Shown: positions 44,798 through 56,441 of the stretch, piece after piece
Position numbering within the stretch: the stretch's first letter is position 1
Layout of the letters: every line of letters begins with the position of its first letter
Assembly: GCA_027563935.2 (NCBI GenBank)
Contig: CM050449.1
Span: 43,870,507 to 43,934,506 of the forward strand
Length of the DNA: 64,000 nt
Direction: 5' to 3'
From: Costus lasius
Taxonomy: Eukaryota > Streptophyta > Magnoliopsida > Zingiberales > Costaceae
Notes under the pieces: model-generated
Database searches by the model: none
Seen by the model: only the letters and a program-made list of their open reading frames with translations
What the model was told of the DNA's origin: nothing
Program-made: the position numbers and the translations under genes

Positions 44798-47358
44798 TGT
44801 AACGCCCCCTCAGAATAAATCCCAAACATATGCAGAAACCGTGGAAGATAGGGAACGTCACACACAAAACAACATGACAAATGCTAGGGAATAATAGCTT
44901 ACAGAAACGATTCGAAAAATTTCGGCAGCATGTCCCCAGAATTACTAAGGAAATTCCTGTACATGCTCCATAAACACAAATTGAACATACCATTTCGAAA
45001 ACAAGATTCACAATCCTTATCACAACATCCAACTAATAAATCACATTAATCAAATAACACTGAACAGAACAGAATTCACCGAAAACAGGCTTAAGCCCTC
45101 GGTTTAACACGCGTATCAAAACCAAATGCCAACCCGGCAACAATATCCCAGTAGTCGAAAACTAGCAGCCACATCCGGCTAACATGTCAATGAATAAAAT
45201 CATAAAAACTTCGGCCACATCCGGCCCTCAAAATAGCACAGGCTCGCAGGCCCCAAAATATCAAGTCAGAAAATAATACATCCGCTAGGCTGTAGGCTCC
45301 TGCCCTGCATCTGGAAATATAGTGGAATGAGCTACACAGCTCAGTGAGTAGATAGTCTCGTTCGACCATCCACTAATATACAATCAAAAATAGATGCAGA
45401 TATCTTTTGAAAACTTTTAACGGAAGATGACAAAGCATGATACATAATAAAACTGATAACCATAAATCACAATCATGATCATACAACAATACACCCACCA
45501 TCCCGGGCAACAAGATCACAAAACAGCCTAACCGGCTAACAGACTCAGACTCACGTAACTATTGTCCAGTGATTTCAGAATTGACCCCGAGGGTCCAACC
45601 CGGCCTTCGTCAAGGCACTGAGAGTAACATGCACGAACAATGGTGAGGCATAGATTCAAGAGGTGGCCCCCGCCAGGTCACGACGTGGCACTTTGCTCTA
45701 CGACACTCAACCACACCCCCTTACCGGGAACACAAACAGAACAGAACGGAAGGTGAATGAATTCAAGAGGTGGCCCCCGTCTGACCAAGACGTGGCACTT
45801 TGTTTCAAACACCCAACTCTCAAAAGGTTTACCACTTGGACAAAAGTACCCTCAACACAAACTGGAAACCTGAACCTCTAACCTGGTCACTAGACTCTAG
45901 AACAGTCCCTCCATTACCGGAAACAAATCAGAATAGGTTGGGTGGATTCTCCAACCCCAAGTCAGAATGACTGTTCACTGAGTGCTCTAGTTGACCCTTA
46001 GGTTCAGTCCACTCAAGTCTAGGACCCTTATCGAATGCATTTAACACAGACATTATTTCGAACATCACATCATTCAGGTTCAGAAAGGTCCTTAGATTTC
46101 ATGCAAGCATGGTTTAACCTTTTCTAGGTTATCATTCAAGGTTATCAATCAATAATTAAAAATACATACTAATACAGAAAATTCACCAATTTCATCCACA
46201 AATAACATAAATACTGAATATCACAGATTCATAGTTTTCTCCTAGTTCTTATAACAAAAGACAGAAATACCCCTAGTTGAAAGTTTAAGTCATGCAGGAA
46301 AACTTATCCAAAAATTTCGTAAAAATAGTCATTACATCCCTCATGATCCCTAGATTCGTAATTTCAAGTTTTCCCCAATTTTAACTAGAAAATTTACCCA
46401 ATTACCCCTAGGTCAATCTCAGTCAACAGAAACTTTTATTTCCAAAAATTCCCAAAAAAATACGGTAGAGTCCTTATATACCTAATTTCATGAATATCAG
46501 TTTTTCCCCAATTTTTACCCATACATTTGGGCGTAATTTCATGAAGAAGGGGCGAAATTCTCATTCAAGCCCTAATCTTCATGCAATTGAAAATCTAAAG
46601 TTACATACATGTTTAATCAAGGTTTAATTGATGATTAGGAGTCTGAAAAACGAAAAGCCCTAATTGTCATGCAAGCTAGGGTTTCGAATTTAGGGAAAAA
46701 CAAAGAAAACGTGTACACATGTGAAAGCAAGAGTTCATGTTATAATTCTAACCGTTAATTTTCTCTAAAACAAGCAATACTACTAATATGCGTGAACTAG
46801 GTGAAGAGAAAATCCACTCACCTAGTTTCGGTTCTTCCCAAGCCACACACCCTCACGCCTCCCCTCACTTTGCTCACGCCGCCGGAAGCACACAAGACTC
46901 GCCGGAAACCACCTCCACCACCAAACGCCGCCGGCCACAAGAAGAGGAGGAAGAAGGAGAGAGCAAGCCGCCACCTCCAAGGGAGAAAAGATCGTGAGCA
47001 AGAGGGAAAATCGTGAGTGAACCCTCTTAATTTTCGTTTTCTACCTCCAAAGGATCCAAACCCAATATCAAACATAAGTGGAAGATCCAATAACCCTTTA
47101 GTATAAGTTATATTTTCCACTTCACCCTTATCAAGGGCTCTTACCCTTTTCAAATAGAAAGACACTACTAGCCTAGTGGTACACAGCACACACTCTACGC
47201 CTTAAGTCGCAGGTTCAAATCCTCTCCGCGACACATATTTTTACATTGCAGGAAAAATACATAAATCAACACATTTTCTCATTGAAAGAAATTCCCAAAA
47301 ATGCTAAATAAATAACATTTTATTTTTCTTACCTGCTAATAAATTTCTGGATCTTACA
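44798..47358 (-). repeat. Tekay 3' LTR
   Basis: 2561 bases, starting TGTAACGCCC and ending GATCTTACA in plus sense, so TGTAAGATC...GGGCGTTACA in element sense. Contains two 'aagaggtggcccccg' segments (45658 and 45768) about 110 bases apart and a tRNA-like segment at 47162-47232. Confidence 0.85.
47162..47232 (+). other. tRNA-like pol III promoter segment (SINE-head-like)
   Basis: TAGCCTAGTGG (47169-47179) fits a pol III A box and GGTTCAAATCC (47212-47222) fits a B box; their 43-base offset is that of a tRNA gene. The T arm pairs only partly and no clean 7-bp acceptor stem is present, so it is not a functional tRNA. Plant SINE heads look like this. It is antisense to the Tekay element. Confidence 0.5.
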
Positions 47359-47360
47359 TT

Positions 47361-47372
47361 CCTCCCCCCTTA
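47361..47372 (-). other. Tekay polypurine tract
   Basis: Minus sense AAGGGGGGAGG, two bases before the LTR start TGTAAGATCC. Lies 16 bases beyond the stop codon of pol. Confidence 0.85.
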
Positions 47373-47387
47373 AAAAGCTTTAGTCCT

Positions 47388-49466
47388 CTAAAGCTCACCA
47401 TCCAAATCATCGAACAGCTGAGGGAACTCTCTTCGCATATCTGACTCTGTCTCCCAAGTAGCTTCTTCGACTGACTGATTTCCCCAGATAACTTTTACAA
47501 GCGGTATTGTCTTGTTCCTTAGGACTTTGTCTTTCTTATCCACAATCCTCAGTGGTCTCTCTACAAAAATCAGATCACTCTGGATCTGCAGGGGAGCAGA
47601 ATCAAGCACATGTGATGGATCTGCACAGTATTTCCTCAGAACTGACACATGAAATACATTATGAAGATGCTCCAGAGATGGTGGCAGAGCTAGTCTGTAA
47701 GCTACAGGACCAACCCTCTCTACAATATCGTAAGGTCCAACAAACCTCGGGCTCAGCTTTCCCTTCTTGCCAAACCGCATGACACCCTTGGTTGGTGAAA
47801 CCTTCAGAAACACATGATCCCCCACCATAAACTCTAAGGGACGACGGCGATCATCAGCATAACTCTTCTGCCTGTCCCGAGCAACCTTCAGTTTTTCCTG
47901 GATAATTTTGACTCTATCTGTAGCCTCCTGTACAGCCTCTGATCTCAGAATCATCCGGTCCCCTGATTCCTCCCAACTCAGAGGTGACCTGCACTTCCTG
48001 CCATACAGAGCCTCGTACGGAGCCATCTGAATACTGGAGTGAAAGCTGTTATTGTAGGTGAACTCTATCAGAGATAAATCACTGTCCCACTCAGAGCTCC
48101 AATCTACTACATAAGCCCTCAGTAAATCCTCCAAAGTCTGTATAGTACGCTCTGACTGACCATCTGACTGCGGATGGTAGGCGGTACTAAAACTCAACTT
48201 AGTGCCAAGACCCTCATGCAAGCTCTTCCAGAATCTGGAAAGGAATCTGGAATCGCGGTCTGATACAATATCCACAGGCACTCCGTGTAATCTGACTATC
48301 TCATCGATGTACAGCTTAGCCAGCCGATCAAGTGGATAAGTCATCCGAATAGGCAAAAAGTGTGCAGCCTTCGTGAGCCTGTCTACGATGACCCAAACCG
48401 CATCATGCCCTCTCCTAGTCCGAGGCAACCCACAAACAAAATCCATACTAATGTACTCCCACTTCCACTGCGGGATAGGGAGCTGCTGCAATAATCCCCC
48501 AGGCCTCTGGTGTTCAGCCTTCACAGTCTGACAGGTCAAACACCGAGATACGAACACCGCGACCTCCTTCTTCATGCCCGGCCACCAGAAATCTTTCTTC
48601 AAATCCTGATACATTTTTGTGACTCCTAGATGCAAGGAATACTTGGAGTTATGACCCTCCTCCAAGATCTCTCTCCTCAGACTAGGTTCCTCAGGGACAC
48701 ACACCCTTCCACGGAACCGCAGAATACTATCACTAGATAAACTGAAATCCTCCACTGGCCCGGCAGCCAACCTCTCCCTGAACTGAACTAGACTTGGATC
48801 TACCAGCTGCTGATCCTTGATCCTCTGTAGTAAAGCAGACTGAACCCGGAGAAAAGCCACATATCCAGACTGAACTCTGGGAGACACCTCAACCCTGAGC
48901 TCTCGGAACTCCTGCAGTAACTGCCACTCACTGACCCTCAGTGCGGCTACAGAAGTAACTGGGTGTCTGCTCAATGCATCAGCTACCACATTGGCTTTCC
49001 CGGCCTGATACTGAATAGAGAAATCATAATCCTTTATTAGCTCCATCCACCTTCTCTGCCTCATATTCAAATCCTTCTGAGTGAAAATGTACTTGAGACT
49101 CTGATGATCAGTAAATTAGTCAAACTCCTGTCCCAATAGATAGTGGCGCCATATTTTCAGTGCAAAAACCACTGCCGCCAACTCCAAATCATGGGTGGGG
49201 TAGTTTAACTCATACTCCTTCAATTGCCGCGAAGCATAAGCTACTACGGCCCCTTTTTGCATCAGGACACAGCCCAGTCCTTTGCCTGAGGCATCAGTAT
49301 AAACAGTAAACCTCTCCCCATCAGTAGGAATGATAAGGATGGGCGTACTGGTCAATCTCCTCTTTAACTCCTGGAAGCTTTCCTCACACTTCTCGTCCCA
49401 AACAAACTTAGCCTCTTTCCTGGTCAGCTTGGTTAAGGGACCCGCCAGCTTGGAGAACCCCTCCAT
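47388..49466 (-). pseudogene. Tekay pol: RT end, RNase H, integrase, chromodomain
   Basis: 49466-49116: RT connection ([15 protein letters not shown]) and RNase H with [13 protein letters not shown] and the E at [12 protein letters not shown] single in-frame TAA near 49116 interrupts FDxFTDH. 49070-47388 is then 560 residues without a stop: [14 protein letters not shown]; the integrase zinc finger ([10 protein letters not shown]... CLTCQ); DDE residues at [15 protein letters not shown] and [11 protein letters not shown]; an R-rich linker; and a C-terminal chromodomain-like [16 protein letters not shown]. Integrase joins cDNA to the chromosome; the chromodomain targets it to modified histones. 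Without gag and most of RT it is dead. Confidence 0.85.
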
Positions 49467-52400
49467 TCAAGCTAAAAACATAGCCTGATTGCAATCGGAA
49501 ATCATCCTGGTCAGATTGGAACGAAGCGTCAGTATATCCTTCAATACTGAGTTCTTCCTGACCTCCATAAATCAAGAACATATCTTTGGTCCTCCGAAGA
49601 TATTTAAAAATGTTCTTGACTGCAATCCAGTGTGCCTTTCTTGGATTACTTTGGAATCGACTGGTCACGCTTAACTCGTAAGCGACGTCTGGGCGAGTAC
49701 ACAACATCGCATACATAATGGACCCAATAGCCGAAGCATAAGGTGTATTGTCCATTTCATCTTTCTCAGTCTGTGTTTGTGGACACTGACTCTTTGAAAG
49801 ATTCAGACCATGTCTGACTGGAAGATATCCTCTTTTAGAATTTTCTAAATGGAATCTCTCCAGGACTTTATCGATGTAAGTACTCTGGCACAGCCCGAGA
49901 AGCCTCTTAGATCTATCTCTGTAGATCTTCACACCTAATACATAGGCTGCTTCTCCTAAATCTTTCATCTGGAAACATTTTCTTAACCATGCCTTGACGG
50001 CATGCAGTTCAGGAATATCGTTTCCAATGATTAAGATATCATCGACGTAGAGGACTAGGAAAGTAATCACGCTCCCACTAAACCTCTTATATACACACGG
50101 GTCATCTTCATTCTTGATGAAACCAAACTTACAGATTGATTCATCAAAACGAATATTCCAGCTTCTCGATGCTTGTTTAAGTCCATAAATGGACTTCTTT
50201 AATTTGCATATTTTATGATGATCTGATGGATTGATGAAACCTTTAGGTTGTGTCATATACACATCCTCTTCTAATTTTCCATTAAGTAAAGCGGTCTTCA
50301 CATCCATTTGCCAGATCTCATAATCATAATATGCCGCTATCGCGAGAATAATCCGAATAGACTTGAACATGGCTACAGGAGAGAAAGTTTCATCATAATC
50401 TATCCCGTAGATTTGTTTGAAACCTTTCGCAACTAGCCTGCCTTTATAGGTAACCACGTTACCATCCATGTCAATCTTCTTCTTGAAGATCCACTTACAG
50501 CCTATAGGGATTACTCCCGGAGGCGGATCAACCAAATCCCAGACTTGGTTATCTGACATGGAGTCCATCTCGGCTCGCATAGCTTCAATCCATCTCACTG
50601 ATTCCGGTCCACTGACCGCATCCGCATAAGTGAGGGGTTCATCATCAATGATGTAGACTCCGTCATAGCGCTCAGGCTGTCGACGGATCCTTCCCGATCT
50701 TCGCGGTTCCCGTGATATCTGAGCCTCAGGTTGTTCAGTAACCTGTTCTATTGGCTCAGGCTCATCCAACTGAGTTTGACTACTTTGTCCTTCTTCTGGA
50801 TTCTCATCCAGCCTTATTTCTCTCCCACTGGCCTCTTGCAGAAGAAATTCCTTCTCAAGAAAAATAGCCGTTCGAGCAACAAATACTTTGTTCTCTTTGG
50901 GATCGTAGAAATAATAACCCTTAGTTTCTTTAGGGTAACCAACAAAGATACATTTATCAGATCTGCTCTCCAGTTTCCCAGAGGCGAACTTTTTGACATA
51001 AGCCTTGCAACCCCAGATTTTAATAAATGTCAAGCTCGGCTGTTTCCCATACCATAACTCATATGGAGTCTTTGAAACAGCCTTGGATGGCACTCGGTTT
51101 AGTACCTTTGCAGCTGTTTCCAGTGCAAATCCCCAAAAGGAGTAAGGTAGAGTAGCCTGACTCATCATTGAACGAACCATATCCAGTAAGGTTCTATTTC
51201 TCCTCTCGGACACACCATTCCATTGCGGTGTTCCTAGCGGAGTGAGCTGTGAGATAATCCCACACTCCTTCAGATAGTCAGTAAACTCTTGACTCAAGTA
51301 TTCTCCACCTCGATCTGAACGAAGTGCCTTGATATTTCGGCCTAGCTGATTTTGTACTTCATTTTTGAACTCTTTGAACTTGTCAAAAGATTCACTCTTA
51401 TGTCTCATTAGATAGACATAACCATACCTACTGAAATCATCAGTAAAGGTAATGAAGTATGAATAGCCACCTCTGGCATGTTTACTAAATGGCCCACACA
51501 CATCACTGTGAATGAGGTCAAGTAAACCTGAAGCCCTTTGACCTTTATTAGAAAAAGGAGACTTTGTCATTTTACCCATTAAACAAGCTTTGCATGTATC
51601 AAGCTCCTCATAGGAGAATGATCCCAGCAGTCCATGTTTATGCAACCGCTTAATGCGCTTCTTGTTAATGTGGCCTAAACGACTATGCCATAGCAAGGTG
51701 CTGTCATCAGCATACTTGGCTTTCTTATTATCAATTTGTTGTACAGAACATTCCATGTCCAACATGAATAACCCATTGTTAATCAACCCAATAGCATAAA
51801 CAATATTATCAAAAGAAATATAACACTTTGAAGTTTTGCATTCAAAGGAAAACCCTTTCCTGACAAGAGCAGGAATAGAGATAATATTCTTAGTTATGCT
51901 TGGTACAAAATAACAATTGTCCAGTTCTAATACAAGACCAGATGGTAAAGAGATGTGATATTCTCCTACAGCAACAGCAGCAACCCGTGCCCCGTTTCCT
52001 ACTCGTAGGTCCACCTCATGCTGTCCCACCTATCTTCTTCTCTTGAGTTCCTGTACATTTGAACAAATGTGAACTCCACATGCAGTGTCCAACACCCATG
52101 AAATAGAAGAAGAAGATACCATGACTTCAGTCACGAAAATACCTGAGCCAGAAGCGAAAGGCTTGCTTCCCTTCTTGTCTCCTTGGAGCGCTTTACAGTC
52201 CTTCTTCCAGTGACCCAGCTGGCCACAATGGAAACATCTGTATTCCTTCGACCGCTTGATCTTTTGTTTCAGAGCCTTGTTGTAGCTCTTGATAGGGGCT
52301 TTGCCTTTCTTCCCCTTCTTCTTGTTCCTGGAAGGAATCATCAAGACAGAGGATGAAGGCTTTCCCTTTTCAAGAGTCTGCTCTGTAGTATAGAGCATGT

Positions 52401-52944
52401 TCAGTAACTCTGCCGGGGTACAGTCGATCTTGTTCATATTAAAATTAATGATGAATGGATCGAAAGAGGCCGGGAGAGACTGCAGGATAATGTCTACAAC
52501 AAGCTCCTGATTGATGGTGTGTCCCAGTTTCTCTAGAGCCTCCTTGTACCCAATCATCTTGAGTACGTGAGCTCCCACTGGACTCCCTTCAGTCAGTTTG
52601 CTCTGAAAGAAAATTTTTGTCAGGTTATAGTGTTCAGTCCTTGCCTGTGCAGCATACAGCATCTTGAGATTTGCTATAATTTCAATAGCAGATAAATCCT
52701 CATGCTGACGCTGAAGCTCTGGCGTCATAGACGCAAGCATAAGGCAAGCGACATCAATGCTATCATTAACATGCTTCTCATAAGCATCCCGAACCTCCCT
52801 TGCGGCGTTCGCAGCGGGTTGAGGCGGTATTGCCGTCTCAAGGACATACAGTTTCCTCTCAGCCTTAAGAACAATCTTAAGGTGTCCATACCAGTCTGAG
52901 AAGTTTGGCCCAGCAAACTTCTCCCTTTCCAGTAAGGATCGCAC
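49467..52944 (-). pseudogene. Copia E gag-pol
   Basis: About 1160 codons in one frame. Gag: SDWYGHLKIVLKAE, then VACLMLASMTPELQ, then zinc knuckle CFHCGQLGHWKKDC (about 52200-52241). Protease WVLDTACGVHIC. A TAG at 52030-52032 follows LKRRR in the same frame. Then GAG-pre-integrase (LWHSRLGHI, CKACLMGK), integrase with D (HSDVCGP), D (LRSDRGGEY) and E (NGVSERRN), a proline/glutamate-rich linker, RT (FSPVAMFKSIR, GRLVAKGF, LVLYVDDILIIGN) and RNase H up to [12 protein letters not shown]. No ATG precedes the conserved gag start in frame, so the start is uncertain or lost. Confidence 0.85.
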
Positions 52945-54756
52945 ATTGAACGCTGTGGTGTTCGTTGCTGCAGTAATCTACAACATTACAAGAACAACAA
53001 GGTCAGTATCAATGTTAGAATCAATCCAGGACTTAAGAATGATTCTTTTCTCACTATTTTATCTGACTGAAAAATCCAGTAAAACAGTCCAAAAGAGTAA
53101 AACTCTTTTAGTGAGATGGGATCTAGATTTCATACTTGGTCTCCGCGTCCCGCTCAGCCGAGATAAGATGCACAGAGAGTACAAGCACTAATCTCTGGTA
53201 GGCAATCCCTGCCAATCGCCAACCCGTGCGATTCCCCTTCATCTGGGCAATCCAGCAGACTGTGCCAACTGAGTTGGTACAACATAGTCTCTGATCCCAC
53301 AGATGGCTGCCTCCATATGGCTACCATATGCTCAATATGTAGCATACATGGTCAAGCTGACCTGACCTACTCCCTGGACCACCACGTGCTATGCTGAGCA
53401 ACGAGAAGTGATAAATCCCTTCTCTGTAACACGCAGGTGTAATCACACACCGTCTGAAGATAGATGGGCGTGCCCACTGAGTGGGTACAACACGGCCCCA
53501 ACGATAGTCAGAACAGTGAGGTTTCGCGTTAGAAGGCTTACGTGCTTGATATTCATCGTTGGATTTTAACGGTCCTTTTATCTTCTTAACTATCATGCAA
53601 ATCCTATGGTGATAGCAGAAGAATAAATCATGCAGATATTAAATTTACTTAAACAGTAAATAGAAAGCATGATGATCTTATGTGGTAAAAGCCCATTAAG
53701 CCTAAGTTAGACCTTAAATTAACTTAAGTCTTCACTTGAGCTCTTCATGGGTCTTTAGCATTTCATCTGGCCCAACCCGGGCCCAAGCGCCCTGTGCAGC
53801 TGAGATGCGCCCACCAGGTAAAATGTGCCTGTCCTAGAGTCGAACCCTAGACCTCCCACTGGTGAAGCCACTTGCTGCATGCACCTCTGCCATGTGTGCT
53901 CTGAGCTCATGTCTGATTAAATTACATTTTAATCTATCTAGACATGATTTGACTCGCAGGTCAATTACACATTATCAATTAATTAAAATGTGATGTGCAG
54001 ATCACAATAAATAATTTACAATATTGATTCAGGCACGCAGGCCCTAGCACAGCACACATTAAAATTGGGCAGCCCACATAAGATGAAATAGACATTCAAT
54101 CATGTTATACAATCATCATGTGATCCAATCAAGAAAATAAAATTTTCAAAAATCCCATTGGCATCAATTTTATTTCCTTATGTGCCCTACTACCTTACAA
54201 CGGTCCATTAATAGGGATCCACTCATCAGACCTAGTCAGACCCACTGCCCTTGCATGCACCAAGTCATAACCGACTTGAGTCGACCTAGTGGTCAACTAT
54301 GCATTCCTTAAGGGCTGAACATCCCTCATGATTTCTGGCAAGCGGGTGTGACCCCGGGCCTTAATCATGATCGTTCATTGGTCGCCTCGATCAGACATCG
54401 CTACACGCCTTTCTGCAGTCGACCTATAGCCACCAAATGCTTGCACATAGGTGCTATCTGGTCAACCCATCTAGGCTGTCAGATGGTCTGATCAGACTGT
54501 TGGGTCTAGACTAGACTGATGACTTCAACCCTAATAACCCGTCTAAGTTTTTTCAAGTAGGTGCTTATAGATCTAAGTGGATGCGCGCAATATGTTAAGT
54601 TTTGGTAAAAACAACTTCAACAAGCGCCAACATGAATCATGCGCCACCAAAAGTAAAAGCATACAAGCATGTAGTTTTTGGCATGATCATTATTTTAGAT
54701 CTACTTATCGCAAACATGGATCACACAAAGCAATCATATGATTCATACAGAAACCT
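52945..54756 (-). other. Copia E leader
   Basis: Non-coding. 53105-53630 aligns with the leader core of A, B and D, including a hairpin CCCAC-TGA-GTGGG (53473-53485). The rest shows no known motif. Confidence 0.55.
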
Positions 54757-54768
54757 GCTCTGATACCA
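54757..54768 (-). other. Copia E PBS
   Basis: Minus sense TGGTATCAGAGC, initiator-Met type, two bases from the LTR. Confidence 0.9.
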
Positions 54769-54770
54769 AT

Positions 54771-56441
54771 TGAAAGGGGGTGAAACCCTAGGCATGCACA
54801 TATAAACATTTGCATGGGCGGAATCTAGGGTTTCCTAGGATCGCATGCATGAATATATGATCAACTTGAAGATTGTATAGATCAAAACAAAATCATACCA
54901 TAGCCATGAGTGGATGGCGATTTGGAAGCAGAGAACCAAGTGGCTCTCCTCCAAAGCGTGCGCACACAAGATGATTGATCGCCTACTCCTTGTCGATCCT
55001 TGTGCTAGCAAAGCTCTCCAAGGGTGCTAATCGCGTGAAGGAGATTGAGAGATGTCTTGGTGCTCGTCGAACTCCCTCTCGTTTGCGTGAAAAATCACCA
55101 CACCGAAAGAGGAGCGTCAAGAGGAGAAGATGAGCGAGAGTGAGGCGTTATTCTCGAACGTGGAGGCGTTACTCTCGAATTGGAAAACCAATTTCCAAAT
55201 ATAGTAAGCCCTCATACGTTCATGCGTTCACCCCAATATGAACGATCGCAACTCATTCTCCCTTTGAACCATGCGCTCACTCTAAGTGAAACGGTTCAAT
55301 TGAATTTAGTACAAAGACCAAATCAAACAAAGACTTGATCTAGATCATATAAAACCAAAAAGGCTCAAGATCTAACCATTCATCTCTTGATGCTCTTCAT
55401 CTCATCGATCTAGCATCAGTTCTCTCGATCGAAGCTTACTGATCTCAAGCCCTAATCAATCAAACATGATCAGACCAGATCTCACTTACAATCAGAGTTT
55501 AAATCCCTTTAAACTGAACCAAAACAATTCAGTCCACACGATCTGACATAAGTAAGCCATATCATCAAATTGTGCGACCCTAAGGGTTTCCTTTAAATGT
55601 CGGTAATGATAACTTACGTTATCACGAACAGAGAGGGGTATCTAGCAACACATCACTGTCTCCCGATATAAAGGAAAGAGTCTTCCAAGACTACACCCAA
55701 ACCATAGCACAAGTGCGAATTGAATTCACTAGGCATACTTGTTTCCTTTGCCACTGGATGTTCTTATTGGATAAGCATGTCAAGCCTGTAACTCCAATAT
55801 GATGAGAGTGGTTAGATCAGATGAACATAGTCATCTGGGTATGGCCATACACTTTCTCAACCATCTCATCCAGGGGGCCCCTATATAACATCACACTCCA
55901 AACTAGGAGAAGGCAATCCTATATCTATCACTAGCGCCCTAACATGACTCATGCTCATTATCCAAGATAATCTATAACCATTATGTTTCAAATGATATTG
56001 AACTACCTCAAAACAATGCCAATCATCATTTAGAAACACAAGTGATCTCAAGTCAGAGGAAATATGCCACTTGCTTGCATATAAGGATTATTCACATTGT
56101 GACAAGCAATTGAACATCCTAAGTAGGGTCTGTCCAGTACATCCAATGTACCCATGAGTCTACATCTTATTCCATGCTCGAAGTATCCTATAAGATTAGA
56201 ACACATATTAGTCTCAATCATATCAAGGCTGTCTCATGTTCACCAAGATATCTCGACTAAGGACAATACTGCATGTCAGCCAAGCTGAACAGCATTGAGA
56301 CATTATTCAAAAGTATACATATGGCAGCAGATAATGCAACAACCTGAATAACAACCATTGCCTTTATAAACATTGAGTTTATACATGATACTGATATAAT
56401 CCCAAAGCCTCAAACATTAGCCTTAAGGGCATACCCCAACA
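54771..56441 (-). repeat. Copia E 5' LTR
   Basis: 1671 bases from TGAAAGGGGG to ATACCCCAACA. Same family and length as the solo LTR at 16389-18059. Ends directly against RT codons of D. Confidence 0.85.

Larger units (their letters stand above)
44798..49466 (-). mobile_element. Tekay-type chromovirus, 5' part deleted
   Basis: Ty3/gypsy element with 3' LTR (44798-47358), PPT and the RT end, RNase H, integrase and chromodomain. The lineage call rests on the long LTR, the C-terminal chromodomain and the integrase type. Its gag, protease, most of RT, PBS and 5' LTR are missing; the sequence switches to copia E at about 49465. Confidence 0.8.
49467..56441 (-). mobile_element. Copia element E, 3' part deleted
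   Basis: 5' LTR 54771-56441, PBS, leader, then gag to RNase H in a single frame apart from one stop. It ends at the junction with Tekay at about 49465, so the last part of RNase H, PPT and 3' LTR are missing. Inserted in the RT of element D at 56441/56442; the next five bases are TGTAG, but the partner TSD copy is lost. Confidence 0.85.

Noticed and set aside
49408..49466. A hybrid copia-gypsy polyprotein
   Set aside because: The frame is out of phase beyond the joint ([17 protein letters not shown] is Tekay DNA in the wrong frame), so this is a deletion scar and not a fusion gene.
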